64,000 nt of DNA from Paramecium tetraurelia. Its lineage: Eukaryota > Ciliophora > Oligohymenophorea > Peniculida > Parameciidae. The translations under genes and the position numbers were made by a program. Shown one piece after another: positions 22,255 to 34,302 of the stretch (positions are counted from its first letter, which is position 1; each line of letters starts with the position of its first letter). The notes under the pieces were generated by a model. The model saw only the letters and a list, made by a program, of their open reading frames with translations. It was not told the DNA's origin and did no database searches. The stretch spans positions 392,851-456,850 of the forward strand of contig NW_001799466.1 of the NCBI RefSeq assembly GCF_000165425.1, in the 5' to 3' direction.

Positions 22255-23307
22255 TCATATATTATAAGTTATTGAATAAGCAATCAAGGGCACCTTATAA
22301 TCAGGTTTCTTCATTAGAATTGCAAATTTATCGTTGTCTTCTAATTTGATTGTTGTATTTTGGATTCGATTAGCCCAAGTGTCAGGCAAGATCTATTTGC
22401 CAAAGTCTGTGATATTTTCTTTCTTTCTATACAAAAAGACTCCCAAACGACCAGTAATTTTTAGATAGAACTCATACTTGACTTCGTCTATCATATTTTT
22501 AGACAATTCCTTTACGTTGTCATCCAAAGAATAAAATACACTAAATTCATTATAATATAATACTCTTATTAATCATTATTTTCATCTACTTTAGGTTCTG
22601 GGTACTTCTATCTCCTATCGATCTTCCGACATAAGATCTAAGCGTGATCCTATGAAATTGTGTTGATTTGTTAGATGTCTTCTTTGAGGAGAGAGTAATC
22701 TTATCTCGATATCTTGCATACAACAATCTCAGATTCATTGTCCTTGAAATGGATGGCATGTTTATTTTGCAAATTAACTCCATGCTTTCTGAATATGGTT
22801 TTAGTATGCTCATCCGAAATGACAGACAAGACTATGTACTTTTCAGGTTTCTCATTGATTTGGATGTCATCCACTTAGGTAACAGTGGGTTGAATGGTTA
22901 GAGGTGGTTTTGGAATGGAGGGAATTTATGAAGTGGATTTTTTAATAACATTAAGTGCTGTTGATAAGGTGATCAATTGCTGTATGGAATTACACTTCTC
23001 TTTGATTTGTTCTACTTTGTTGTTGTAAGGGATCTGAAACTTAACACTATCCAATCTATGATGTTAAATATTTTTTGATTGATTACATGCTCACTTCTTG
23101 AGGGAGGTTCTTGAGCCACTCATAAGTCTTTTGGATTTCCTATTCAGCTTCCTTCAGGAATTAATTGGGACAATTGGAATCATCCAGTTATTTTAGAGTG
23201 TGACAGAACACCTCTAGATTTATGCGCAATTTCTTAATCTCTTCACAGTAATTATCCCTCGTTAAGGATATATCAATAGCCAGTTAAACAAGGTTCAATA
23301 AGTCCAT
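22255..23307 (-). CDS. Hypothetical soluble helical protein
   Basis: ATG at 23307 (MDLLNLVQLAIDISLTRDN), TGA at 22255-22257. A 31-nt intron (gtaatcaa...catag, near 23054-23084) and a 23-nt intron (gtattata...tttag, near 22540-22562) are removed; about 330 residues. The N-terminal 80 residues form a helical bundle (EEIKKLRINLEVFCHTLKQL, QEIQKTYEWLKNL), then a Pro/Thr linker (STSQIPSIPKPPLTIQPTVT), a helix, sheet-like part (KYIVLSVISDEHTKTIFRKH) and a C-terminal part (YEFYLKITGRLGVFLYRKKE, DKFAILMKKPDYKVPL). I do not recognise a family. The first part resembles four-helix-bundle adaptors of the HeLo/MLKL kind only in general pattern. No membrane segment is seen. Confidence 0.65.
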
Positions 23308-23434
23308 AGGAGAAATAATTGGTTGTCAATATTATTTGAATTGTTTATAATTGTTTATAATATTCGATTGCACAATTATGTTGAGTAAAAAGTAAGTTCA
23401 ATTGAAAAATATTAGATACAATATTTAATCATAT

Positions 23435-25106
23435 CAACTTGGAGTAGAATTCATCGGTGTTTCCTGCCAAAATCTTTAAGATCTCATCATAAATTAATTT
23501 GATTGACCGTGTTAATTGTTGGATTTGTGATTTCTAATTAGAAAAGAATGTAAAATACCTTGGGAAATAGTTTGATATAAAATCTGAATTTGTAAGCATG
23601 TTTTGCTAAATTCTTGGGATACTTGTAATTCTCCATGTAATGACACTCTCTTGATTTTCTTGATCTGATTTCCGATAGCTTGTTACAGAGATTATCGAGT
23701 CCAGTCTGAATGAGATTGTTCTACTTGAAGATTTTGACTTTCTTCAAGGCGATTTCGTATTTCTGATTAAATTTAGTTTGGGTTGTCTACTAAAATAATC
23801 TAGTCAATTCATAGTAAGGTTTCAAGAAGAAATGCATCACTATCCAACAGAGCAGGATTCCTGAAATGTTGTAGATAACATAATAAATCAATTGGGCAGT
23901 TGCTTGACTTAACAACTCCGATTTCAATTCTTGAGTGTCATTGTCATTCTCCTACATGAACTTGTAATCTACAAATCTTAAATATACATTGAAATATGCT
24001 TACACTATTTGATAGAATCTGTTGTGAATCCCAAACCCTCGAATGAACAGATCTTATCCAAACAATTTATTGTGTCTACAAAAGTTTTTGTATGCAAATT
24101 GGCAATTAGATTCTCCATTCTGATACAAAATCTATTTGAGAACTTCAATCCAGTCTTAGTTGTCAAATCCTGTGATGGAAGTGTCATTAAAGAACTTCAT
24201 CTCCTAGACAAAATTCACTGAGGGATACACATTCGATATCAATATCCTACCAGCCAGATCGACTAGATAGATATTAAGTTAATCATAATTGATCTTGGGT
24301 TTGATCACTTGAAAATTGCTATCCAATGCTATGACTCCATCAAATTGTAATTATGCATCCGTCAATGACACTGTGAGAGTAAATTCGAACTCTTGGGTCT
24401 CGTAATTCCTGTATATCTCCGAAACCACTTCTGGTTGATTACTACTGTTCAGATTAGCAATGTGATCCTTGTACCATTGTCGTTCCTTTGGTCGATATTT
24501 AGGGTATCTCATTTTTTAAGGAATAATGGCAAAAAATTACCCTTCTCCTTATTAAGTCAAATAGATTGTAGGTTCCAATTCACGATAACTGATTAACAAA
24601 AATTGTTGGTTTAACATTTAAATCAAAATTATCAAATGCTAATCAATTTCTGTTTTCGGAATTAAGGCAAAATCTACCTGATTTGCATAATAATAACAAA
24701 ACTCCGGCAGATAATATTCGAATGGCTGATTCTATCTCACATTGTAATCAACACAACTAAATGGCGTGTTGCTCAGAAGGATATGTTATTACTTAAGCAA
24801 ATACAAATTTTGATTATTAATTTTATTAAGCAGACTGAAGCCAAAATTAAATGTTAAAAAGGTTTAGTATTCCAAATAAGCTGATTATTTAAATAGAGCC
24901 TTTTGATTAATGTTTTATAACAATTAAAATGAAACCTTCTCAATTACAGATTCAATTATTACTCTATTAATCACCAAGGCTATGGTCAAAAAGGCAATAA
25001 TCACAGTAAATATTAAAAGTTAAATCACTAAAATTTAATTCTTCACTCTATAGTTTCTCAAGCAATATAAAAACCTCGGAGTTCTAATTTAATTAAGTGA
25101 GAACAT
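23435..25106 (-). CDS. Cache-domain two-helix membrane protein (sensor-like)
   Basis: ATG at 25106 (MFSLNQIRTPRFLYCLRNYR), first membrane helix ILVIQLLIFTVIIAFLTIAL, a large extracellular part, second helix LIYYVIYNISGILLCWIVMH near residue 395, then a cytosolic coiled region. The extracellular part has the Cache signature RYPKYRPKERQWYKDHIANL followed by VSEIYRNYETQEFEFTLTVS and LQFDGVIALDSNF (family: RPWY..A...G..ISEVY.D..G...ITVS). Double-Cache domains bind small ligands in bacterial chemoreceptors and in eukaryotic alpha2delta subunits. A 25-nt intron (gtatttta...aattag, near 23538-23562) precedes the last exon; TGA at 23435-23437; about 545 residues. The cytosolic tail has no kinase or cyclase, so any output would need a partner. 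Confidence 0.78.
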
Positions 25107-25408
25107 GATTTTTATAATTTGATTAAATATGCTATTTTATTTTCATTCAAATCAATCATTCAATATTCACTTAATCTAAAAATACACCTGAAGATGTTAT
25201 GAAGAATTTCAAATTATCAATTCAGAAAAAAGATTGAATTAAAAAATTTACTTATTACTCTTCTGAATTCAATTAATTTATTTTTAGAAATAATTTTATT
25301 CCCATTAATTAACACTATGATATATATAAAAAGTTTTGGTATAAATATTTGATTTTTTTTCATTTATTGAATAAACTTCTCAATAACAATCTCAATGGGC
25401 TGGCCATG

Positions 25409-26548
25409 TCAAGGTATGTCAAACAAACTGCATAATGGGAGTCTTCTGGTAACAAACTCTAAGTTTAATATTATAATAATTTATACTCTTGAAGCAACTT
25501 GAGTTTCCAATATCACACTCAACATTGAAATAGATCCCAAAATCAAGGTGAATATCAAGAATACATTCCCAGTCACAATGCTTAACACCAATACTATGAT
25601 ATATCCAACACCTGATCCAACTACAATTGCTAAATGCTTGTTTATCACAAAATGAGTGACTTATAATTCTTCAATCACTTGATTCTATCTGGCTTCTTAA
25701 TTCAATATGTGTCTGGTGAAGGAAAGCTTTCTAATTCTTTCAAATATCGATAATTCTTCAGGCAATTCGTGAGTCTATTTCAATAATTAATTGTTCAATT
25801 AATTAAAATAATAAAATGCATAGATGATGATTCCACAAATTATAAATGCAGTGTTAAACTGGGTGTTTAACAAAGCTAGAATAAAATTCAAACCCAATGA
25901 TCCAATGATTGTAAATTTCATAATAACAGTGTAATAATGAGTTTTTTGGAACTTTACTATAACAATCTGTAGTAAATCGTGGCCAATTAAAATCAACAAA
26001 ACCAAGATAGTCCATACATTCACGGCTTTGTGATATTCATTTCCTCTTTGGTTTCCAGCAATTCCAATTAAAAGAAAGGCTATCAATATTGTCTGAATTT
26101 GGTATAATGTGGACTAAAGCTAAACCTAATAAGTTTAGACAATATAGAATACAATGAATCTGTATTTTCTTAATAGTGGAAGTCCTATTACGATGGCAAT
26201 CAATAGACTCAAAACTACATACCAAGTCCATCTAAATGAACTCCACCATTAACCATGATGAACTACAATTGAGCTAAACCATTCATTCAATCCAAATAGG
26301 AACAATCCAAGAATTATAGAATGTTGAACGGAAATCTTTATGTAGTATTCAACCAAAAAAGCTTATCGATCTAAATTCACATCATTCACAACTGTCTTCT
26401 CAGATCCTGTTTGCTTTCCATCATCCAATTAAATATATTAATCTGCTGGCACCGTATTACTCAATATTGGGTATTGAACTTGTGAAATCTAACTTGGAGA
26501 CTAGGGAGTCTATTGAATATAGATTGGTAATTCTTGTTGTGTGGACAT
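25409..26548 (-). CDS. Multi-span membrane protein, paralogue of the gene at 1-1239
   Basis: ATG at 26548 (MSTQQELPIYIQQTPQSPS), TGA at 25409-25411, no intron needed, 379 residues. A Pro/Gln-rich N-terminus of about 65 residues is followed by RQAFLVEYYIKISVQHSII and eight or nine hydrophobic helices (for example YVVLSLLIAIVIGLPLL, ILIAFLLIGIAG, AFIICGIIIYAFYYFN), then a cytosolic loop (HELPEELSIFERIRKLSFTR) and a final helix pair (VVGSGVGYIIVLVLSIV, VFLIFTLILGSISMLSVIL). The same architecture and the RQAFLVxYY start occur in the partial gene at the left edge. There is vague likeness to TMBIM/LFG proteins (IIYAFYYFNQL versus IIYDTQLI); the substrate or role is unknown. Confidence 0.75.
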
Positions 26549-26607
26549 TATCTAAATTAATTAATATCTATAATTCAGAATTCAAAATTTGTATAAAAAA
26601 CTAAATT

Positions 26608-26856
26608 ATGAAATCCCCTAATCTAAAATTATCAGAATTTATTGCCTATTATATTAATTTAAATTATGATGACACTAAATTAATGTATAACAATACAGAG
26701 CTCCATCATTTAATTTATGTAGTTTCAATTTTAAAACAATATTCATTATGAACCATCCAAAATTATGACAGTCACACCATTAATTAGTTTGCTAGCAATC
26801 AGCTGCTTAATTATAATTAGTAGATGATCTTAAAAAATATGCAAAAATTCAATTGA
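26608..26856 (+). pseudogene. Possible small gene or relic
   Basis: ATG 26608 opens a 47-codon frame (MKSPNLKLSEFIAYYINLNY...) to TGA 26749-26751. The same frame continues beyond the TGA with coding-like residues (TIQNYDSHTINQFASNQLLN) to TGA 26854-26856. I found no micro-intron of normal length that removes the first TGA. It is either a tiny gene ending at 26751 or a decayed one. Confidence 0.3.
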
Positions 26857-27037
26857 TGTTTAATCTTTCATTAAAACTTTAGTGGGTATAAATAGTTAAA
26901 AATTCAATTGGAAATTCATCCTGTATCTTATTAATGGAATCTAATTCAATGAAAGCATCTTTGATCCACACTTTTTGTGAATTATAATTTTCATTATTAC
27001 CTGAATTGTTTCGGAAATAATATCATCTTGAAATGAG
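26849..27037 (-). pseudogene. Coding-like fragment without start
   Basis: A minus-strand frame ends at TGA 26849-26851 and reads coding-like upstream (SQKVWIKDAFIELDSINKIQ, then DEFPIEFLTIYTHQSFNERL). It is open only to about 27037, where a TGA blocks it, and I could not find a convincing upstream exon. It looks like the 3' end of a decayed gene. The rest of the gap up to 27326 is AT-rich with nothing recognised. Confidence 0.3.
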
Positions 27038-27326
27038 ATAATCTTAATAATTGAGTTAAACAATATTATTATCTAATGAAAAATTATACGTTATTCTATT
27101 CAAACTTAGAAGGTAGTCATTTATTTCTTTTTAATTAATTATATATATTTAAATAAGAAGTTTATTAATAAATAAGGCAGATGGTCACTTTATTAAAACA
27201 ATAAGAATTGAGATTTAGAATTTAATAGTTGCATTTATAATCCATTGAACAAAAATCTTTCTTTGAAGATATTAATTAATATTATTTATACAACCATATT
27301 TTTATTAAATAATTGCACTAAGCATA

Positions 27327-28867
27327 ATGAGTTCTAAACAAAGTTAATGCTTTATGAATCTCCAACAAACGAAATAAAAATAAGAAGAATAAAAAACAAG
27401 GACGAAAACACCAAAAATTCCCTTTGAAGTATTAGACTAAAATAAATTATTTAGTAGCGAATTAATAAAGGCATAAGTGAATTTAAGCCAAAACATCTTA
27501 ATAAAGATAAAACATATACAAAAGTGCACTAACAAAAAATGGAATATAAAGAACAAAGTTAATTTAGAATTAGGGCCTTCTCATAATAAAAATAAATTAT
27601 TAATTAGAAATGTATTAAACCTGATTATAAACCCAATCCATCAACTAATCTATAAATTGACCCATAAAAAGACCCATAAACTAATCCATCGACTAATCCA
27701 TAAACTAATAAATAAATTAACCCTTAAACTAGCCCATAAACTAATCCATAAGCTGAGGATTAAATTGATGCTGAAATTTAACACGATTATGATATTAAGG
27801 ATATTTCTAATAATAATGATGAATACCAGAAACTACTAATATATACTAATATTCTATTTTATTATAATAAAAATCAATAGAATCTTGAAAAATAATCATA
27901 ATCTCAATAAGGTTAACATAAAATAAGAGGGAAATTGTATAATACATTGTATGATCATGATCAAAATCCTTCCTATATCATTTAGGAGGGAGAATTTTTA
28001 GTTGACTTAAATAAAAAGTAATTTAAATTGGATGGGTAAGGAATAGAATATTAAGGAAAATCTAATTAGGTGAAAATTTAAGGGGAATTTAAATAAGGAG
28101 TATAAGCCTAGAGGATACCTTCATCATAAAATAAATCTCAATATAAATCATTTAGCGTTGAGCCAAAACGAATTAAAATAATGGAAATTATTGATGGATA
28201 ACCAATACAAATAAATAATAGAATCGAAAAGAAAAGTACTTGGTGTAAATATAATCAATAATTTTATTAAAGAGATTTAGATATATTTAAAAGTAATTAG
28301 TGGCTAAATAGTAGTATAATTGATTGCTATGTTTTATCACTTAACAAAAAAAGCGAAGAAGAATATTTTAACTTATCTTAAGATAAAAGACGATAAATAA
28401 AGAGAATCTACTTTGTTACTAGTAGTTTAACCACAAATATTAGTAGATTAAACAACATTTAACAAGGCAATGATTTATTTCAAAAGCACTTTCTAGAGTT
28501 ATAAGAAGTAAAATATAAGATTTAAACTATTTATTCCAAAATTGGTTTCCCTGTTGTTTCAAACAGCCATTGGTTTTTTTTATTGTTTGATTTAGAAGAA
28601 AACAAAGTAGAAATTTTTAATTCTTTGAAACCAAATTTAAATGCTTATCAAAACTTAATCACAAAACTCTCAGAGTTATTAATGGTACAAAATCCATAAT
28701 AAAGCATAAATGGAAACTCTGGTTCATAAAATGATGGTTACTCATGTGGATATCATGTTTGTTGTTTTATGAAAATTTGCCATAAAGCTCAATTTTCAAA
28801 TTCATCTTTGTATCATTATGATGAGAAGGAAATGAGAGGAATCTTGAGAGATTTGATTAATTATTGA
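27327..28867 (+). CDS. Ulp1/SENP-like cysteine protease (peptidase C48)
   Basis: ATG at 27327 (MSSKQSQCFMNLQQTKQ), one 26-nt intron (gtattaga...tttag, near 27428-27453), TGA at 28865-28867; about 500 residues. After a basic Gln-rich start comes a low-complexity run of DPQTNPSTNPQTN type (about 27640-27750), a Gly/Gln region, then the protease fold: DLDIFKSNQWLNSSIIDCYV, SKIGFPVVSNSHWFFLLFDL (catalytic His), VEIFNSLKPN, and NDGYSCGYHVCCFMK (catalytic Cys). Ulp1-type enzymes cleave SUMO or related modifiers. The usual Asp of the (Y/F)DS motif is Asn (FNSL), and the Gln of the oxyanion hole is hard to place, so activity is uncertain. The standard code hides this gene because TAA/TAG are frequent. 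Confidence 0.8.
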
Positions 28868-29186
28868 GATAATAAATCATAGTGAATTTAGAAAATTTGA
28901 TTGAAATTTTTTACTATATTTTGAAAAAAATTATTGTATTATGTAATTCTAAATTAGATTGCAAAAATACTTCTTTGACTTTACCCCAATATTATCTCAA
29001 ATTCAATATATACACAAATCCTATTATTTTTCTTGAACTGAATTGTATTTAATAAATTAATAAAATAGTTCTACTTTCTTTGCATTTTCTCTTACAATAT
29101 CATAATTAATCAAAATTAGTAGTTGAAAAGAATAAATAGGTTGCATGTTAATATAAGGTAATAACTTAAACAATAAATTTCAAATA

Positions 29187-29762
29187 ATGTTGAAGTATTT
29201 AACTACTATTTATATAATGATTTCCACTTTGTTTTCCCAAAATTAACACTCTTTATTTTATCATAACTGCCCTATTAATAGTAAGAATCAATTTTTGAAT
29301 CTGAAATAATTTAAAGCATATCAAGTTCAAATATTACCACCTAAGGGTTCTGTTAATTATAAAATCAAAATAAATAATAACACATTTGAAAGATTTAATT
29401 TAAATTCTCAGAATTTTGATAATAGTCATGTATTAATATTTTTTATAATTTTATAAAATTAAATATATATATGTTTTTTGAAATATTATTTTAAATCAAT
29501 TTGCTCCATTTTAGTATATTAAAACCCTATTTTTATGAAAACCTATTGCATTGTATTAAAAAACTTTGTCTTTAAAATTGAAATCACTTCTCAAATTTAT
29601 TTCTAAATTATTTATTAATGCAACAAAATTAATTGTGATTATTAAGAATTAATTATTTTTGTATAATGGAATTGTTAATTAATTTGCTTAGCTGATAAGT
29701 CCTACATTAAATAATCATTTTAAAGCATATCAATTAACAAAAGATTCTGTTTTTTCTGTTGA
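29187..29762 (+). CDS. Short secreted ORF, possibly a truncated gene
   Basis: ATG 29187 starts a good signal peptide (MLKYLTTIYIMISTLFSQ) followed by about 70 coding-like residues (SLFYHNCPINSKNQFLNLKQ, then VQILPPKGSVNYKIKINNNT). The frame runs on to TGA 29760-29762, but the second half is AT-rich and phenylalanine/isoleucine-rich and reads like DNA that has lost its coding sense. It may be the 5' end of a surface-protein gene whose remainder was lost. The stretch 28868-29186 upstream holds nothing recognisable. Confidence 0.4.
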
Positions 29763-29826
29763 ATTTCTGAAAGTGAAATTAAAGTCTTAAAGATTTATTG
29801 CTTTTTTATTAAACAAAAATAAACTG

Positions 29827-32800
29827 ATGTCACAAATCAAGCAAACTTAAAGAAATTCAAAAAATTTGGACATGCAACCCCAGCCTTAGGCATAAATTCA
29901 AGGAAGCCAAAAAATACCTTAGGGACAACAAGAAAAACAGAACTAATAATAACCCTAGGCAAGAAAAGGTGGCCCAGATCAGACTACCAAATTGAAGAAT
30001 CCAAATGATACAAAAACATACGTATTGATGACATTGTAAACTCAGTAGTCTTTGATTTAACCTGAGACCAGTCGATAAGAGCAAAGTTAGGAGGTTAAGA
30101 TTGCTAATTAAGAGGCTCCACCAAAATTTGCTTGTCTTAAACCTCGCCCTGATCCTGTTTTAAATTGGGAAACCCACCAAGAGAAGAAATTGTATAGTGA
30201 ATTCCAGGAGTTTATAGAATCTCGCTACCTAGAAGTTAAGAGAAGCTCGAGCATATATAAATATTATGCTAAAATAGGACTTCAAGTATTTATTTACATT
30301 TTAAATGTCCTTGAACTAATTTTTACTTTAAGCTACAAGTCCTATAATAACATTCCTGATAATGAAGTATTTTATTTGGGTTGCTACCATATCTCTATTA
30401 TTGGCTGTGCTTTACTTCACAGTGCAACCTGGATGTATACATATAAATTCAGATAAGTTGCCAAAAAGAGTTTGTTTATAGAAATTTCTTATTATATCTT
30501 TTACATGTTTATGGGAGGATTAAGCTTTTTTAAAATAGCTCCATTTATCTATTATTACAACAGAGACCAATCAATCACGTAGTTTTCTTTCAGTTAAATA
30601 AATAAATACTTGATTTTAGATGGAGAAGATAAATTTAGAAATCCTTGTATGCTTTTCAAACACAGAACAAAACCAGTCAATATCTTTAGAGATTTAATTT
30701 TCCATAGGATTGCTCTTCTTTCCATGATGATAACAATGTGTCTTCAAACATTCCCTTAACTCTTTATCCAAGGCTTCTACAATACAGAACATGAATGGGA
30801 TGGCTTCAATGTTTTTAGTTATTTATTGCTAATAAGTAATTTAATCTATTACCTTTTGGAATTGCAATTTATTGTTTTCACAACAACTTATAGATAGATA
30901 CAAACAGAGCTTCAATTTAAATTGAAGAAAATAAAATTAAAGTTCATTTAAGAAACTAAACAATTATTAAAGTCGGATAAAAAATATCTGGGATTTGTTA
31001 AATCTTTTTATTTTCACATTGATCCAACTACATTTAGCTCTTATCAAAAGAAACGATGCATAGTTTAAATTATCACATTCTTGACTAGATATAAGAAATT
31101 CTAAAATGTATAATTTTTATATATTGATTAATATGATGAAGTTACGTTGTAATATTTAGCAAATTGTTTTAAATTGATTTAAGTAGAAAACATTAGCCTA
31201 TAATATAAAGACGCAAACAAATTAAAAATGTTGTAAGATACTTTTAAACCATAACAATTTCCAAAAATAAAGATTGAACTAATGCAAGACTAAAATGTTG
31301 ATTAATTATGGGATACAGATAAAATAGATGCCAATGCAGAAGAATAAAAAATTCAAGAAATTCAATTTATTGAAAATCCAAAGATTAATGCTGGTTGGTA
31401 AGCAGTAGCATAAAACTAAAAAGCTATGAGAGAATATATTGAAATGAGTTATCATTTTATTAAATTGATACCCGATCATTTAAGGAAATCAGTCAGATTA
31501 AATTCTAGATCATATGGAACAGGCACAATATAAAGTTAAATTAACATTGCTTAGACTGATAGATAAGAAACTTAAATTGATATCGCTACAGAAGCAAAAA
31601 TTCAATTTCAAAATATATCTAAAAAGGAAATCTTGGAGGAAAGCTTAGGATATTTTAAATGTTTGATGACTTATATTAACTATTTCGAAACCTGGGGCCA
31701 AATGAATTAATATTAGGCTACCATGTAATCTTTATAGTCATTTTTGAATGGGGGTTTGCAGATAGTCTCACTTGTTTACATAGGAGATGATCCAGATAAA
31801 TTTTAATCTGCATTAATTGTATTAACTGTTATCATTCCTGTTATGCAGATGTTATCCTTTATGGTGTTTCAACATAGAGTGTTTAAGACTTTAAATATTT
31901 AAAAATAAATTTAGAATGTTCTACTTTTTGCTATTTTTAACTTCTTAAAAGTTTGGGATATTGTGATGATTGCAATGTATTTTTTCTCAAAGAAATTTTT
32001 TTCTACTTTAGAGAGAAAGTTTAGTGCTGAAGGATATATAAAATTTAAAAGCTATGCCTCTAAATTCTAAGGTAGTCTTCCTATTTCAGTATTTTAGTAT
32101 GAAACTGTTTAGGTTGATTCTAAGAGCATTTTGGCAATAAAATAATTACCATTTTATTAGGCAGTTATGTGGAGAACTAGTGTCGAAGAAGCTTTGAATA
32201 AGATTCCTTAATTCTTTATCTATATTTTAGCATTATCATCTACTGGTTTAACTGCAGTGTGGGCAATGTCTTTTTTCCAGCAGATAAAGGAGGGTGTTTT
32301 GGCAGTCAAAGATATATTAGAAGTTGTTATTAAAGATTTCTTTATACCAGCACTAATTTTAAGTACGGTTTCTGTCGAATAATTCTTCTAATCCATGTTG
32401 TATTTGAGTTCAATATCAAATTAGTTTTTGTTAGAATATCCTAAATCCTTCTAAATCATGTCGAAAGTTGATGAAAAATATTTAAAAGAAAAATGTACTT
32501 TTAAAATTAACATGGAACACATGGATTTTTCAAATTACAAAGAGAAAAAAAAAGAGAAGATACTGGCCTAGTTTAGGTATGTTCTTGCTTCTATACAAAA
32601 TATCTTAGAAATAGATAAAGCATAAAGATTATTTTGCATGGGACCTGAAATAAATGATTTTGTCAGATGCTTAAAAGTTAGTCCAATTTATTAATTGAAG
32701 CTCAATTTCAATTTAGATGAAGTAAACCCTCTTGATCTTCCTCATATTAATGCCTTTATTAAATGTTGTCCCCCATAATTACAATTTTTACAAATCTAAG

Positions 32801-33399
32801 TTGAAGCAACAGAAGAAATAAAAATGCCCTTTTGTGTTGAAAGAAAAGCTACTCTTAAAGCCTTCTCTTATTCTTATTTCTAGATAATTTAATAGTACAA
32901 AGATAGTGCTTAAGTTGTTTAGCAAAAAAGTTTAGATGTAAACAAAGATTTTTTAGAATTAGATAGGTACGATTTTGAATAATTCTATTTTGAAATTGCA
33001 GGTAACTTAAATTTAGAATAGTGTTCATAATTATTTGGAAATTTCAAAGAAATGAAGATTTTCCAGTTATCCATTAATAATAATGCCATAATGCAGAGCT
33101 TTAACTTTTCTGATAACATAAAAAGCAAATTGGAAGTTTTGGATATCACTTTTGAAAATATAAGATTAGATTTTTAATAATTTCCATTTAACACCCTTAA
33201 AACTCTTAAAATGAATTTGAAAAGATGTGAATTTAATAAGGCAGGATTATATTAAAGCTTAGTAAATCTAAAAAACGGAGAATCTAAAGTAATTTTAATA
33301 GATTTGAGTTAATGCTCATCAACTTTTACAAAGGCTGAACATTCAAATTTGGTGAAAGCATTAGAATAAAATAAATTTGATGTAACCATTATAATATGA
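29827..33399 (+). CDS. Large intronless membrane protein with XK-related-like modules
   Basis: A single uninterrupted ciliate-code frame of 1190 residues from ATG 29827 (MSQIKQTQRNSKNLDMQ) to TGA 33397-33399, without any intron. N-terminal 110 residues are Gln/Pro-rich. The first membrane block (about residues 145-350) contains LLHSATWMYTYKFR and ALLSMMITMCLQTFPQLFIQ; the second block (about 620-850) contains SVEEALNKIPQFFIYILAL. The F-P-Q-L-F-I-Q and I-P-Q-F-F-I-Y turns resemble the (F/V)PQLxLQ motif of XK-related (XKR) scramblase-family proteins. Between and after them are soluble, helix-rich parts; the C-terminal 250 residues have leucine-rich-repeat-like spacing (KLEVLDITFENIRLDF, TLKTLKMNLKRCEF). 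I do not recognise the whole protein. Function in lipid movement would be inference only. Confidence 0.75.
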
Positions 33400-33673
33400 T
33401 ATTAATATAAGATAATAATTATGATTTAATTTATAATTTTAAATCAATATATATTATTTTTAACAATTATATCTAAAAAAGTGCCATCGTACTGGAGAAT
33501 TATTCAGATCAAAATGAGTGTCAACTAAAGATGCTCTATCATGAGTAACATAAATATCTCATGCGTAATTAGGATTTTTTGTATTTAAAATTCCTCAAAG
33601 AAAATTTTTTAATTTCATATTATAATGCTTTGATAATTTCTAGCAATAGATGATTTAACTCCATAAATTAATA

Positions 33674-34066
33674 TCAAAATAGCAACAACAATCTAAGGAT
33701 TTTTGGATTTGGAATACCGTCTACAATTTTACCTAAATGATAAGCCGATAATAATAATGAAATTATAATCAACATAAAGGAGTCAATTTCTATAAGTTTT
33801 TCATTACTCTTATCTTATAGAATCTTTAAAAACCTAAATAATTTCATGGTTGCTATGGAATGCTAAGAATGAAATATAGATTAAACTGTAAATAGATGTA
33901 AGCACCTAAAGAAAACTAAATAGAAATGAGTAGGATATTTTTAACATAAAAGACACATCTAGTTTTATTTGGATAAATTGAATTAAGTAAATGGTCGTGA
34001 TTTTTTGTGTTGTCTATAAATCAGAAAAATAAATTAAAATTGAATTTGTAAAAAAATAAATGACAT
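33674..34066 (-). CDS. Small membrane protein (130 aa), unknown
   Basis: ATG at 34066 (MSFIFLQIQFQFIFLIYRQH), TGA at 33674-33676; no intron. Hydrophobic segments lie at the N-terminus, near residue 50 (THFYLVFFRCLHLFTVQSIF) and near 100 (SFMLIIISLLLSAYHLGKIV), and the C-terminus is GIPNPKILRLLLLF. The central CLLCQ could be a metal or acylation site, but it stands alone. Composition is coding-like throughout. It lies between the convergent XKR-like gene and the giant AAA gene. The remaining parts of 33400-34302 hold no convincing frame. Confidence 0.45.
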
Positions 34067-34302
34067 GGTAATTTAAATATTATTTGAAGCTTATAAACAT
34101 TATTACATGTTCTAAGATTTTGTATTATAAATAAAGAATCTTTTAATTTATTTACAACTAATTCACTAATTAGAAAAATAAGAAAAGTTCATTCTTATAA
34201 ATATATTAAATTAATTAAGTTTGAAAAAAAGTATTTTTATAAATTAATTTTCCAGATAACTAAAATAATTAGATGGATGATTAATATTGTAAATAATATA
34301 TT

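Noticed and set aside
22668-22901. Plus-strand ORF with hydrophobic start
   Set aside because: It is antisense to the spliced minus-strand gene at 22255-23307, whose frame is continuous here.
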